A stretch of 64,000 bases of DNA from Bdellovibrionales bacterium (GTDB lineage: Bacteria; Bdellovibrionota; UBA1018; CAIMNF01): contig CANNBJ010000006.1 in NCBI GenBank assembly GCA_947502835.1, forward strand, positions 62,001-126,000, in the 5' to 3' direction. Both the position numbers and the translations under genes were made by a program. Of this stretch, positions 50,551 to 59,079 are shown piece after piece (the stretch's first letter is position 1; each line of letters begins with the position of its first letter). The notes below the pieces were generated by a model. It saw only the letters and a program-made list of their open reading frames with translations. It was not told the DNA's origin and ran no database searches.

Positions 50551-50904
50551 ACGCTCCCCGCGTTCCCCGCCGTCCTACGGCAGGCCTTTCTGGCAAGAAA
50601 AGAAGAGGTCAACTAAGGCTTCAGTTTGAGGAGGCCATGCAAAAACAAACGATCCCGACGCCCTTCAGGGCATCGACTCAGGAGCGTTTGGAATCTCGGG
50701 ATGATTTCTGTTTTCATGGCTTTTCTAAACTTGTTCTTAACCTTCTGCTGAACATGATCGTCTTAACTTCTCGAACTTGCTTCACTTACCGCAATACACC
50801 GAGGATCGACGACGACTTTTCTTTTCCTGCGTTTGGTTTACCAATCACTGTCTGGGACTCCCGGTCCCGGACACTACTAAAACTTTCCTAATAAATTCTT
50901 TTCA
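50551..50904. other. Gene-free stretch between rng and deoC with RNA-like structure
   Basis: No convincing gene is present; a frame of 115 codons on the plus strand (50544-50891) has no family resemblance. The stretch probably holds a long rng leader. It contains a stem-loop system at 50652-50702: ATCCCGA pairs with TCGGGAT, enclosing or competing with a hairpin GCCCTTCAGGGC flanked by CGA and TCG. A further hairpin GGGAC-TCCCG-GTCCC lies at 50854-50868. In E. coli the rne leader folds and mediates autoregulation; a similar role here is inference. Confidence 0.4.
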
Positions 50905-50941
50905 GTCCAATCTTCACTTGGACGCTCAACCAGAGTATAGC
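50905..50941 (+). promoter_or_regulatory. deo operon promoter with overlapping inverted repeat
   Basis: TTCACT (50913-50918), a 17-base spacer and TATAGC (50936-50941) form a promoter about 35 bases before the deoC ATG. The inverted repeat GTCCAA-N7-TTGGAC (50905-50910 and 50918-50923) straddles the -35 and could be an operator for nucleoside-controlled repression. Confidence 0.5.
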
Positions 50942-50974
50942 ATGGTGGTCGGAACATCAACCCTAAAAAAAACT

Positions 50975-51673
50975 ATGACTTACCCCGAACTCTCCAAGTA
51001 CGAGTTGGCTCAAAAAATTGATCATACCCTGTTAAAACCAACTCTTACCTTTGCAGATCTGGAACGCACGTGCGAAGAAGCGAGGAAGTACCAGTTCAAA
51101 ACAGTCTGCATTCCTCCAGCCTGGGTCGAAGAGTGCGTCAAACTTCTTCAAGGCAGCGGAGTGGAAACGATTACCGTTGTGGGGTTTCCTTTGGGATACT
51201 CCACTTCCGAAGCCAAGGCCTTCGAGGCCCGCCAAGCCATGGATCGGGGCGCATCCGAAATCGACATGGTGATCAATCTTGGATTCCTGAAAAGCCGGAA
51301 ACTCGACCTTCTTGCGTTCGATGTTGAGTCCGTCGCAAGAACCTGTGGCGGGACCCCTTTGAAGGTCATTCTTGAGACCGCATACCTGACCGCTGCGGAA
51401 AAGGACGAGGCTGCTCTTGTCTGCGAGAAGGCGGGAGCAAGCTTCATCAAAACCTCCACCGGATTCGCAAGCGGAGTTCCGGAAACCGGAGCAACCCTGG
51501 AGGACATCGCACGGTTTCGGAAGATCCTGAAGCCCTCCACCCGAATCAAGGCTTCGGGCGGGATCCGCGATGCCGCTTCCGCCCTGGCCTTTTTGGCGGC
51601 TGGAGCGGATCGCCTCGGTACCTCCAGTGGCGTCGCCATTCTCCATGAAACAAAATCAGAAGGAGCCTATTAG
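50975..51673 (+). CDS. deoC: Deoxyribose-phosphate aldolase
   Basis: The product is 232 residues. It cleaves 2-deoxyribose 5-phosphate to glyceraldehyde 3-phosphate and acetaldehyde. Signatures: KIDHTLLKPTLT, the DMVINLG segment, ILETAYL, the Schiff-base lysine in SFIKTSTGF and KASGGIRD. The ATG at 50975 begins at the usual position; an ATG at 50942 overlaps the promoter. It is the first gene of deoC-deoB-deoA-cdd; its stop is immediately followed by the deoB ATG. Confidence 0.96.
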   Translation: MTYPELSKYELAQKIDHTLLKPTLTFADLERTCEEARKYQFKTVCIPPAWVEECVKLLQGSGVETITVVGFPLGYSTSEAKAFEARQAMDRGASEIDMVINLGFLKSRKLDLLAFDVESVARTCGGTPLKVILETAYLTAAEKDEAALVCEKAGASFIKTSTGFASGVPETGATLEDIARFRKILKPSTRIKASGGIRDAASALAFLAAGADRLGTSSGVAILHETKSEGAY

Positions 51674-52864
51674 ATGAAGCGTGCATTCTGGATCGTAATG
51701 GACGGCATGGGAGTGGGAGCGTCCCCGGACGCACGCGAATTCGGTGACATCGGTTCGAATACGCTTTCGAATCTCGCAGCTGCAACCTTGAAACATCGAG
51801 GCTCCCCGCTTCAGATTCCGAATCTCATGCGACTCGGGATCCACGAAGTCACACCGGTGGCGGGCACTCCCCCGCCCGACCGGATTTCTGGTGCATTTGG
51901 CCGGGCAGCAGAGCAATCCCAGGGGAAAGACACAACCTCCGGCCACTGGGAAATGGCTGGACTTCCGGTTGCAAAAGCATTTCCGGTTTACGAGTCGGGT
52001 TTTCCCCATGAGATCGTCGAGAGGTGGGTTCGCGAAAACAATCTTCCCGGCGTGCTGGGAAATTGCGCTGCCAGCGGCACCGAAATCATTGAATCGCTCG
52101 GAGAGGAACACATGCGCTCGGGAAAGCCGATCCTATATACCTCTGCCGACAGCGTCTGGCAGGTTGCAGCCCATGAGGAAACTTTCGGACTCGATCGTCT
52201 GTATGCCGTCTGCAAATCAGCAAGAACCCTTGTGGATGAGCTCAATCTCGGACGTGTGATTGCGCGACCCTTTGTCGGAAATCCTGAAAAAGGCCTTCCC
52301 TTCAAACGCACCTACAATCGCAAAGACTACGCCCAATTGCCTTTTGGCCCGACGATCCTTGATCACCTGGTGTCTCATGGGATCCCGGTGCTCGGAGTTG
52401 GAAAGATCTCCAACATCTTTGCAGGGCAAGGGGTTCCCGAAAACATCGATACCGCCGGCAACACAGATGGTCTCAAAGTGACGCTTGATTGCCTGAAGAC
52501 GCGGGAATCGGGATTGATCTACGTCAACCTCATCGACTTCGACATGCTCTACGGGCACCGAAGGGATGTAGCAGGCTTCGCATCGGCACTTGAGGAATTC
52601 GACACGGCTCTCGGAACCCTGATTCGGGAGTGCAGCGACTCCGACCTCATCCTGCTCACTGCGGATCACGGAAACGACCCCACCTTCCGTGGCACCGACC
52701 ACACCCGCGAATTCGTGCCCGTTCTGGCCTATCACAAAGGCATTCAGCGCCCCATCCCCCTCGGGACGCGGAGCAGTTTTTCGGACATGGGCTCCACGCT
52801 GGTCCAGTTCTTCACCGGAACCCCGCACTCTTGCGGAAAATCCTTTTTTTCCGAACTCAATTGA
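51674..52864 (+). CDS. deoB: Phosphopentomutase
   Basis: The product is 396 residues. It interconverts (deoxy)ribose 1-phosphate and 5-phosphate, linking nucleoside phosphorylase to DeoC. It belongs to the alkaline-phosphatase superfamily: metal-binding IVMDGMGVGASPDA, the phosphothreonine region KDTTSGHWEM, DFDMLYGHRRD and TADHGNDPTFRGTDHTRE are all present. AAGGAG lies within the deoC end, directly before the ATG. Confidence 0.97.
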   Translation: MKRAFWIVMDGMGVGASPDAREFGDIGSNTLSNLAAATLKHRGSPLQIPNLMRLGIHEVTPVAGTPPPDRISGAFGRAAEQSQGKDTTSGHWEMAGLPVAKAFPVYESGFPHEIVERWVRENNLPGVLGNCAASGTEIIESLGEEHMRSGKPILYTSADSVWQVAAHEETFGLDRLYAVCKSARTLVDELNLGRVIARPFVGNPEKGLPFKRTYNRKDYAQLPFGPTILDHLVSHGIPVLGVGKISNIFAGQGVPENIDTAGNTDGLKVTLDCLKTRESGLIYVNLIDFDMLYGHRRDVAGFASALEEFDTALGTLIRECSDSDLILLTADHGNDPTFRGTDHTREFVPVLAYHKGIQRPIPLGTRSSFSDMGSTLVQFFTGTPHSCGKSFFSELN

Positions 52865-52880
52865 AGGAAGCTCGCCTGAC

Positions 52881-54218
52881 ATGAACAACACCTCCATTCC
52901 CCAGATCATCCAAAAAAAGCGCGACTCCTCCGTCCTGAGCCCGACCGAACTGGACCGCGTGGTCCGGGGAGCCGTGGACGGCAAGATTCCCGACTATCAG
53001 CTGAGCGCTTTCTTGATGGCAACCTACTTCACAGGAATGACCTTCGAGGAAACCGCAAGCTTCACCCGCTCCATGATCGACTCAGGCGAAACCTATGATC
53101 TGTCAAAAGTGAAGGGCCCCAAGGTAGACAAGCACTCGACGGGAGGCCTCGGCGACAAAGTGTCGATCATCCTCGCCCCCTTGGCTGCAGCCTGCGGTCT
53201 GAAGGTCCCGATGATGGCCGGACGCGGACTCGGTCACACCGGGGGGACCATTGACAAACTGGAGGCGATCCCGGGGTTTCGCGTGGTTCTGACAAAAGAG
53301 GAATTCACTCGAATCCTAAATGACGTGGGCTGCGCGATCATCTCGCAAAGTGCATCCATTGCGCCGGCCGACCGGATCTTCTATTCGCTTCGCGATGTCA
53401 CCGCGACCATCGAATGCATTCCCCTCATCACAGCATCCATCCTCTCGAAGAAAATCGCCGAAGGGGCGAACAGCCTCGTGATGGACATCAAAGTCGGAAA
53501 CGGGGCTTTCCTCAAGAGAAAAACCGACGCACTGGCACTCGCGAAAACCATGCGAGCCGTCGCCAAACGCTCGAAGATGGAGTTGAGAGCAACCCTGAGC
53601 AACATGGATCAGCCTCTTGGCTATGCAGTTGGAAATGCGCTTGAGATTTACGAATGTCTCGAGGTGCTGCAAAACGCAGACTTCAACCCCTACTCGCTGA
53701 GTTCAACGGATCTTCGCGAACTCACCCTTCACCTCTGCGCCCAGATGCTTGAGGCCGGCAAGGTGGTGAAGAACCTGGCCGAGGGACGGAAGCTTGCGAT
53801 CCAGAACCTGCAGGATGGATCCGCTTGGAGGAAATTCCAGGAGATGGTGAAGGCCCAGGGCGGGGACGTCTCGAGCCTCTCCGAACCATGGCGCTACATG
53901 AAGGCGGACCGGATTGTGGAAATCCAGTGCAAGAAAAAAGGCTACATCAGTGAAATGCAGAGCGAGGGGCTCGGGAGACTCCTGATCGCGCTCGGTGGCG
54001 GACGGGATCAGGTGGGCCAATCCATCGATCACAGCGTGGGCTTCTTTTTCCATAAAAAGTTGGGTTCAATGGTTCGCGCAGAGGACCCCCTGGTCACGAT
54101 CTTCGGGAACGAAAAAACTGATTTTGCTGCAATCGAAGCGCAGATCCATTCGATGATCAAGATCACCACAAGCAAAAAAACCGCTCCCAAACTGATCCTC
54201 GAGGCGAATGTAAAATGA
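52881..54218 (+). CDS. deoA: Thymidine/pyrimidine-nucleoside phosphorylase
   Basis: The product is 445 residues. It splits pyrimidine (deoxy)nucleosides with phosphate to base and (deoxy)ribose 1-phosphate. The family signature is in DKHSTGGLGDKVSI, with AGRGLGHTGGTIDKLEAIPG next and SLVMDIKVGNGAF holding substrate-binding residues. Whether it prefers thymidine only (DeoA) or also uridine (Pdp) cannot be told from sequence. GAAGGAAG precedes the ATG at 52881. It overlaps cdd by 4 bp. Confidence 0.95.
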   Translation: MNNTSIPQIIQKKRDSSVLSPTELDRVVRGAVDGKIPDYQLSAFLMATYFTGMTFEETASFTRSMIDSGETYDLSKVKGPKVDKHSTGGLGDKVSIILAPLAAACGLKVPMMAGRGLGHTGGTIDKLEAIPGFRVVLTKEEFTRILNDVGCAIISQSASIAPADRIFYSLRDVTATIECIPLITASILSKKIAEGANSLVMDIKVGNGAFLKRKTDALALAKTMRAVAKRSKMELRATLSNMDQPLGYAVGNALEIYECLEVLQNADFNPYSLSSTDLRELTLHLCAQMLEAGKVVKNLAEGRKLAIQNLQDGSAWRKFQEMVKAQGGDVSSLSEPWRYMKADRIVEIQCKKKGYISEMQSEGLGRLLIALGGGRDQVGQSIDHSVGFFFHKKLGSMVRAEDPLVTIFGNEKTDFAAIEAQIHSMIKITTSKKTAPKLILEANVK

Positions 54219-54619
54219 TGAACGAAACGCTGAAGACACTTGCGCTCGCTGCGATGGAAAAGTCCTACTCCCCTTACAGCACCAAGAAGGTTGGAGCGGT
54301 CATCGAACTTGTGGATGGCACCACCTTTACCGGATGCAATGTCGAGAACTCCTCCTTTGGCGGAACCGTATGTGCTGAGCGAGTCGCGATCTGGAAGGCG
54401 GTCAGCGAAATCGGTCCAACTGTGTCTGTGAAAACCGTGGTGGTCGCAACGGATGCAAGCCCCCCTTGGGTTCCCTGCGGGATTTGCAGACAGGTGATCA
54501 ATGAATTCGCGTCAGCGGAATGTGAGATTCACCTCGTGAACAAGACCGGGGACGTCAAAAGCTTTACGCACAAGCAACTCCTTCCCCATGGCTTTGATCG
54601 TTCCGCACTGATGGAGTGA
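54215..54619 (+). CDS. cdd: Cytidine deaminase
   Basis: The product is 134 residues, the size of the homotetrameric type. It converts (deoxy)cytidine to (deoxy)uridine, feeding the phosphorylase encoded upstream. The zinc site has three cysteines: GTVCAERVA with the catalytic glutamate, and PCGICRQV. SYSPYSTKKVGA and CNVENSSFGG bind substrate. It is the last gene of the deo operon, with start codon overlapping the deoA stop. Confidence 0.97.
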   Translation: MMNETLKTLALAAMEKSYSPYSTKKVGAVIELVDGTTFTGCNVENSSFGGTVCAERVAIWKAVSEIGPTVSVKTVVVATDASPPWVPCGICRQVINEFASAECEIHLVNKTGDVKSFTHKQLLPHGFDRSALME

Positions 54620-54802
54620 CCGCCGGGTCCCCGAAAGCCGATCGAGCACCCATCAGTAAAGATAATCCACGGGGAAAATTTTTCCTGATTAAAGATTGCC
54701 CATCCTCGCCCTCGCGTGTCAGACTAAAAAAACGCATGCTGTAGCGGGTTCATGATGAATCCAAAAATGCCGAACTCAAACGAATTCAACGGAGGAATTC
54801 AT

Positions 54803-55987
54803 ATGTTTCGCAGTCTTTTCGCAGTTTCATTCCTACTTCTCGCACTGTTTCAAGTTCCAATGGCAAAGGCAGAATCCCAACCAAAGGAATGGACCTTTCT
54901 CATTTTCCTGAACGGCAACAACAATCTCGACTCCTTCGGGGCACTCAACATCAATCAGATGGAAAAAATCGGCTCGAACGCGAAAATCAACATCGTGGTC
55001 CAATGGGCGAGCCTTGAAAACGGGACTGTGAAGCGCCTGTACGTAAAGAAAGACAATGACAGCTCGAAGGTGACCTCCCCGGTAATTGAAAACATGGGCC
55101 GCGTCGATATGGGCGATTGGCGCTCCCTTGTGGATTTCGTTCGCTGGGGCTCTGAAAAATATCCCGCAGAACGCTATTTTGTGGATGTCTGGAATCACGG
55201 GAGCGGTTGGCATGACAAAAAAGGTGGCATCGGCGGACCAAGCCCGATGGACATCAGCTATGACGACTTGAGCGGGAATCACATGACCACAAAACAACTT
55301 GCGCTCGCACTGAATGAATCGGCAAAGATCATCGGCCACAAGATCGATCTCTACGCCTCCGACGCATGCCTCATGGCGATGGTCGAGATTGCTAATGAAG
55401 TAAAAGACTCGGTGGATGTGTTTGCCGGGTCTGAAGAAGTGGAGCCGGGAGCAGGCTGGCCTTACGATACCTTTCTTGCCCGATGGAACGCACTTCCGGA
55501 CGCAAGTCCTCAGAATGTGGCAAAAGTCCTGTCCGAGGAGTACGCGAAATCGTACCAGGGAACCTCAAACGAGGTCACATTCTCGGCTTTCGACCTGAGC
55601 CAACTCCCCGCATTGAACGCGTCCATCCGGAGGTTCAGTGAATCATTTCAGAGTTTGAGCACAAGCGCTGCACGGCAGGTGCTTCAGGCAGCCTCCCGCT
55701 CCCAGAACTTCACCAACAGTGATTACGTGGATTTCATCGACTTCATGGACAATCTGAGGTCCTCGCAGATCTCCTCGTTGAACATGGGCGCTCTCTCCGA
55801 CATGAAGGCTGCCACCAAGGCGGTGATCATCGCAAACGACACCGTTCGCTTTCCAAAGGCCCACGGGATGGCGATCTGGATTCCGACCTCCTCGTATCAG
55901 TATCAACAGTATTCGGATTTGTATTCAAGACTGCTCTTCGACCAGGAAACCCGATGGGGCGATGTCCTGAAGAAGATGATTCGCTAA
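54803..55987 (+). CDS. Secreted clostripain-family (C11) cysteine peptidase
   Basis: The product is 394 residues with a signal peptide (FAVSFLLLALFQVPMAKA). The C11 fold is shown by WTFLIFLNGNNNLDSFG at the start, the catalytic His in DVWNHGSGW and the catalytic Cys in YASDACLMAMVE, followed by SEEVEPGAGWPYD. C11 enzymes usually cleave after Arg or Lys and are often self-activating. A perfect GGAGG site precedes the ATG at 54803, ruling out the upstream ATG at 54752. It is monocistronic with its own terminator. Confidence 0.92.
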   Translation: MFRSLFAVSFLLLALFQVPMAKAESQPKEWTFLIFLNGNNNLDSFGALNINQMEKIGSNAKINIVVQWASLENGTVKRLYVKKDNDSSKVTSPVIENMGRVDMGDWRSLVDFVRWGSEKYPAERYFVDVWNHGSGWHDKKGGIGGPSPMDISYDDLSGNHMTTKQLALALNESAKIIGHKIDLYASDACLMAMVEIANEVKDSVDVFAGSEEVEPGAGWPYDTFLARWNALPDASPQNVAKVLSEEYAKSYQGTSNEVTFSAFDLSQLPALNASIRRFSESFQSLSTSAARQVLQAASRSQNFTNSDYVDFIDFMDNLRSSQISSLNMGALSDMKAATKAVIIANDTVRFPKAHGMAIWIPTSSYQYQQYSDLYSRLLFDQETRWGDVLKKMIR

Positions 55988-55992
55988 GGAAT

Positions 55993-56027
55993 CAAAAAGG
56001 CCCCGGGAGCAATTCCCGGGGCCTTTT
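55993..56027. terminator. Bidirectional intrinsic terminator
   Basis: GGCCCCGGGA (55998-56007) pairs with TCCCGGGGCC (56013-56022), flanked by A5 on the left and T5 on the right. It therefore works on both strands, ending the C11 peptidase gene and the convergent GcvH-like gene. Confidence 0.9.
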
Positions 56028-56048
56028 TCATTTCAAATTCGCTCACCT

Positions 56049-56390
56049 TTATTCTTCGTCGTCTGAATCCTCTTCCTCATCTTCCTTCAGGATCTTGAGT
56101 TTCAGGATCCAGCCCTCATCCAAGGGATCTCCCTGCAAAGACTCGAAGTCTTCGCTCAGAACCTCGTTCACAGCAACCACGCTTCCATCCAAGGGAGAAA
56201 TCAATTCGAAATTCTGCTTGGAGCCTTCGATTTCGCACACCACATCATCCTGCGAAATCTCATCCCCCTCCACAGGAAGCTGAACGGCCTGAACCGAACC
56301 GATCTCCTCAAGCGCCTTCTCCGTAAGGCCCACCGTGATCAGACCCGCCTTCTTTTTGAACCAGATTCTGCCTTCGTCGTATTCGTTCAT
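56049..56390 (-). CDS. GcvH-like lipoyl-domain protein
   Basis: The product is 113 residues. A single barrel-type lipoyl domain is clear: ITVGLTEKALEEIGSV, LPVEGDEISQDDVVCEIEGSK and SPLDGSVVAVNEVL, with Lys58 at the position of the lipoylated lysine of glycine-cleavage H protein. The C-terminus is an acidic tail (EDEEEDSDDEE) not typical of GcvH. No gcvT or gcvP lies nearby, so it may serve a distant system or another lipoyl-dependent process. It follows the HEAT-protein gene by 10 bp. Confidence 0.85.
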   Translation of the reverse strand: MNEYDEGRIWFKKKAGLITVGLTEKALEEIGSVQAVQLPVEGDEISQDDVVCEIEGSKQNFELISPLDGSVVAVNEVLSEDFESLQGDPLDEGWILKLKILKEDEEEDSDDEE

Positions 56391-56400
56391 GGAGACAGTT

Positions 56401-57252
56401 CTAGTTCGCCTTGCGGCTGCCTGTAAAGACCGTATCCGTCTTTTTGACCGTGATCCGGATCCAGTGCGCGTGTTCCGTCTGAAAGTGTTGCAAATCCATC
56501 TCGGTAGCCTTCAGCTCAATCCGGCGCTTCTTCGAAAAGGAAAGCTCCACCTTCCAGCCGTCCTTCTCTTTCTTTAGAAACCCTTTTGCCGAACCGGAAC
56601 CGGAGGGAGAGAGATAGACACCTTTCCATTCGCCGGCCCATTTTTCCTCGGGCAGCGGCTCCAAATCCTTCCCCGGAAGTGCGGAGGCCTCCTTGGATGC
56701 CTCAATCCCGACCACCCGACCTGACGCCGTCCCGGGGGCCTTTGATCCAGCCTTCGCCACACGGTTTCGGATCCACTCATCCTTCTCATTTGCAAGATAC
56801 CGATTCAACCGCTCGGTGGCCCTCTCGGAGGACATGTGGGTTCGAATGCCACGGGCAACCTCAATCCGGATGTGGGGATCCGGGCTGGAAAGGTAGGGTT
56901 CGACAAAGTCAAATGCCTCGTTGCCCTGGGACTCGATCAAGGAACCCAGAAGTTTTTTCGTGAACACCTCGTTCTTGGATTCCTTGATCTTGGATTCCAG
57001 AATCCGACCTACTTCCGGATCGTGGAAATGGCCGAGACCATCGATAATCCAGGTACGCACCACGTTTCCGTTCTCTTCCCTGAGCATGGATTTCAACACC
57101 GGAAGAGCTTCAGGACCAAGATTGTTCCAAAAATCCGCAGGGGGCGCAGGGTGGCGATCCGAAGCCTGCGCATGTATGGCCGCGCGAATCTCCTCTGGCG
57201 TCATCGCGTGAGCACTGGGGCACAGCTGAAGGATCAAAGAGAGAATCATCAT
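56401..57252 (-). CDS. Secreted HEAT-repeat protein
   Basis: The product is 283 residues with a signal peptide (MMILSLILQLCPSAHA). Residues 45-170 contain three to four HEAT-like helical repeats (LPVLKSMLREENGNVVRTW, DPEVGRILESKI and HIRIEVARGI). The last 90 residues are a beta-rich domain (WAGEWKGVYLSPSGSG and onward). It is probably a scaffold or binding protein in the envelope. Its ATG overlaps the stop of the metzincin-like gene (ATGA), so the two are produced together. The exact role is unknown. Confidence 0.75.
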   Translation of the reverse strand: MMILSLILQLCPSAHAMTPEEIRAAIHAQASDRHPAPPADFWNNLGPEALPVLKSMLREENGNVVRTWIIDGLGHFHDPEVGRILESKIKESKNEVFTKKLLGSLIESQGNEAFDFVEPYLSSPDPHIRIEVARGIRTHMSSERATERLNRYLANEKDEWIRNRVAKAGSKAPGTASGRVVGIEASKEASALPGKDLEPLPEEKWAGEWKGVYLSPSGSGSAKGFLKKEKDGWKVELSFSKKRRIELKATEMDLQHFQTEHAHWIRITVKKTDTVFTGSRKAN

Positions 57253-58961
57253 CTCAGGAGATAACTCCGCTGAAGAATGGCTGAAGATTGGGGAGAAACG
57301 AGGTTCCCGTCCTCTTTCCAAACACCACCCTCTTTTTTCCTGTTTTTGGTGGTGTACCACATGATGTGATTGAACTGGCACTCGGCAACCGCGGGACAAA
57401 AGCTCTGGGGTGTTGTACTGAAAAATCCACTCAAATAGACTGATGGACTGGTCACTGCATCGCACCGCTGTTTGCATGTTGCCCCAGCCAAGGGATAAGG
57501 GTGAATCTGCGGGTCCACGGCATAACAGGCCCTCTGATCGAGATAGTTTTGTGAAGTCACAGTGCGTGCAGAACAGAGGGGCGTATCCGTCAGCCCGTCG
57601 TGATCCTGATTCCCCGAAGCATCCGGCCTCTCACTTGGATGATTCAACCCGAGGTAGTGCCCAAGCTCGTGCGCAATGGTGCTTGCCATTTCAAGAAAAT
57701 CCTCATCCAGATCAGAGCGTCCGCAGGACAGTGAGGTACACGCCGAATTGAAACTCCCGAGAAGATTGAATGTGCTGAAGGCAACCCCGCTTGATTGGGT
57801 GCCATTCACAGGCGGACCGAGGATTCCGCCCGAAAGACCGAGAATCGTGAAGCTCGAATCATACACAATGTCGCTTACGAGGAATACATTCAACGCACCC
57901 TCATTTCCCCCGGACAAGAGACCCTTTGAGCCCGACTCGAACATATTGCCCAGAAGATCCAAATCTACATTGGAATACGGAGCACCGCCATTTTCATCGG
58001 TCCACTCAAAGACCCGGACCTCGTTCAAACTCATATCGAGGCCACTCTCCACTCGCAACAGACGATTCAACTCCTTGAGCAGGAGGTTCAAATTTCGCTT
58101 GCCTCCCTCGGTGCGGGACGCATTGACATTCGCATTTCCGACCAGAACCAAATTGAGGCTGATCCCTCCCTTCACAGGTGTGCTGTCCGTGTTTCCGGGT
58201 TCGGTGTCTTTTTTCACAAGTGTGCGGACCTCAAGACCAGCCCGATATGAATCAACGCTTCCGCCGGAGTTCGAGAGCAAAACATATTTTGCGAAATAGT
58301 GTCCCGAGGGCAGGCCCTCTGAAAAACAGCCTTCCCCTGCCACGCTAGGGTCACAGCGGGGAAAATCATTCGTAGTGACAAACCCAAACGAGGGAACCTG
58401 ATGCTGGTCCCAATCCTGGCGGCTTGCAAATGAACTTCCCGCCTCCACAGTGCAAGACGAGTTCGCGACGCAGGAGCTTCCGGAACAACTCCACATCCCG
58501 CTCGAAAAGCACCCGGACTTCAATGCCATGTAGTTGGTGATTCCGCTTCCGGTATCGACGTAGAAACCGGTCAGGACAGGGTATGCATCGCCACTCAAAG
58601 GATAATCGAAGCTTTTTGCCACAAGCGTGATCGAGCCATTCGGACCAAAATCATTGCCATGGTCGAACTCCCCAAGATCGACGAGGATCTCCTTTGAGGA
58701 GAATCCCTGATCAAAGCGGACCATTGGCTGATTGCTCATTCGAATGAGGGGCTTCTCCGAAACGCTGACGGTGCCCTTCTCAAGGGCCGCCCCCACTGCA
58801 GAGCGATCAGGAACATAACCCAGGTCAGGGTCTGTGACGGCGATCAATGAAGCGGCAGGAAGCCCGCTGCTCGACCTGAGCGAACCCTCCTCTTCCTTGG
58901 CGCAGCCCGAGCCCAAAGCAGCGGAAAAAATCAAAATTGCCGAGATTCGCAGCGCCCTCAT
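57249..58961 (-). CDS. Metzincin-type zinc metalloprotease lipoprotein
   Basis: The product is 570 residues from the ATG at 58961. A signal peptide ends in the lipobox ALGSGC. The catalytic motif STIAHELGHYLGLNHPSERPD is HExxHxxGxxH, the metzincin zinc site, in the C-terminal third. Numerous cysteines there suggest disulfides. The first 250 residues are a beta-rich region of unknown role. It is an envelope or surface protease. The long frame starting at 59018 lacks a signal peptide. The downstream HEAT protein is translationally coupled. Confidence 0.88.
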   Translation of the reverse strand: MRALRISAILIFSAALGSGCAKEEEGSLRSSSGLPAASLIAVTDPDLGYVPDRSAVGAALEKGTVSVSEKPLIRMSNQPMVRFDQGFSSKEILVDLGEFDHGNDFGPNGSITLVAKSFDYPLSGDAYPVLTGFYVDTGSGITNYMALKSGCFSSGMWSCSGSSCVANSSCTVEAGSSFASRQDWDQHQVPSFGFVTTNDFPRCDPSVAGEGCFSEGLPSGHYFAKYVLLSNSGGSVDSYRAGLEVRTLVKKDTEPGNTDSTPVKGGISLNLVLVGNANVNASRTEGGKRNLNLLLKELNRLLRVESGLDMSLNEVRVFEWTDENGGAPYSNVDLDLLGNMFESGSKGLLSGGNEGALNVFLVSDIVYDSSFTILGLSGGILGPPVNGTQSSGVAFSTFNLLGSFNSACTSLSCGRSDLDEDFLEMASTIAHELGHYLGLNHPSERPDASGNQDHDGLTDTPLCSARTVTSQNYLDQRACYAVDPQIHPYPLAGATCKQRCDAVTSPSVYLSGFFSTTPQSFCPAVAECQFNHIMWYTTKNRKKEGGVWKEDGNLVSPQSSAILQRSYLLR

Positions 58962-59079
58962 CGTACGTTCCACTCCGCAGAGAGCGTATCGACCGGACAC
59001 ACTCCCCCCTTGATTCATTTTACGTCCGGGAAGGTAATGCCGACTATTTTATTTTATTAATCAATGAAATCGGTAGCTT

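Noticed and set aside
50544-50891. 115-codon ORF between rng and deoC
   Set aside because: It overlaps the rng start on the opposite strand, has no ribosome-binding site or recognisable domain, and its composition does not resemble the neighbouring genes.
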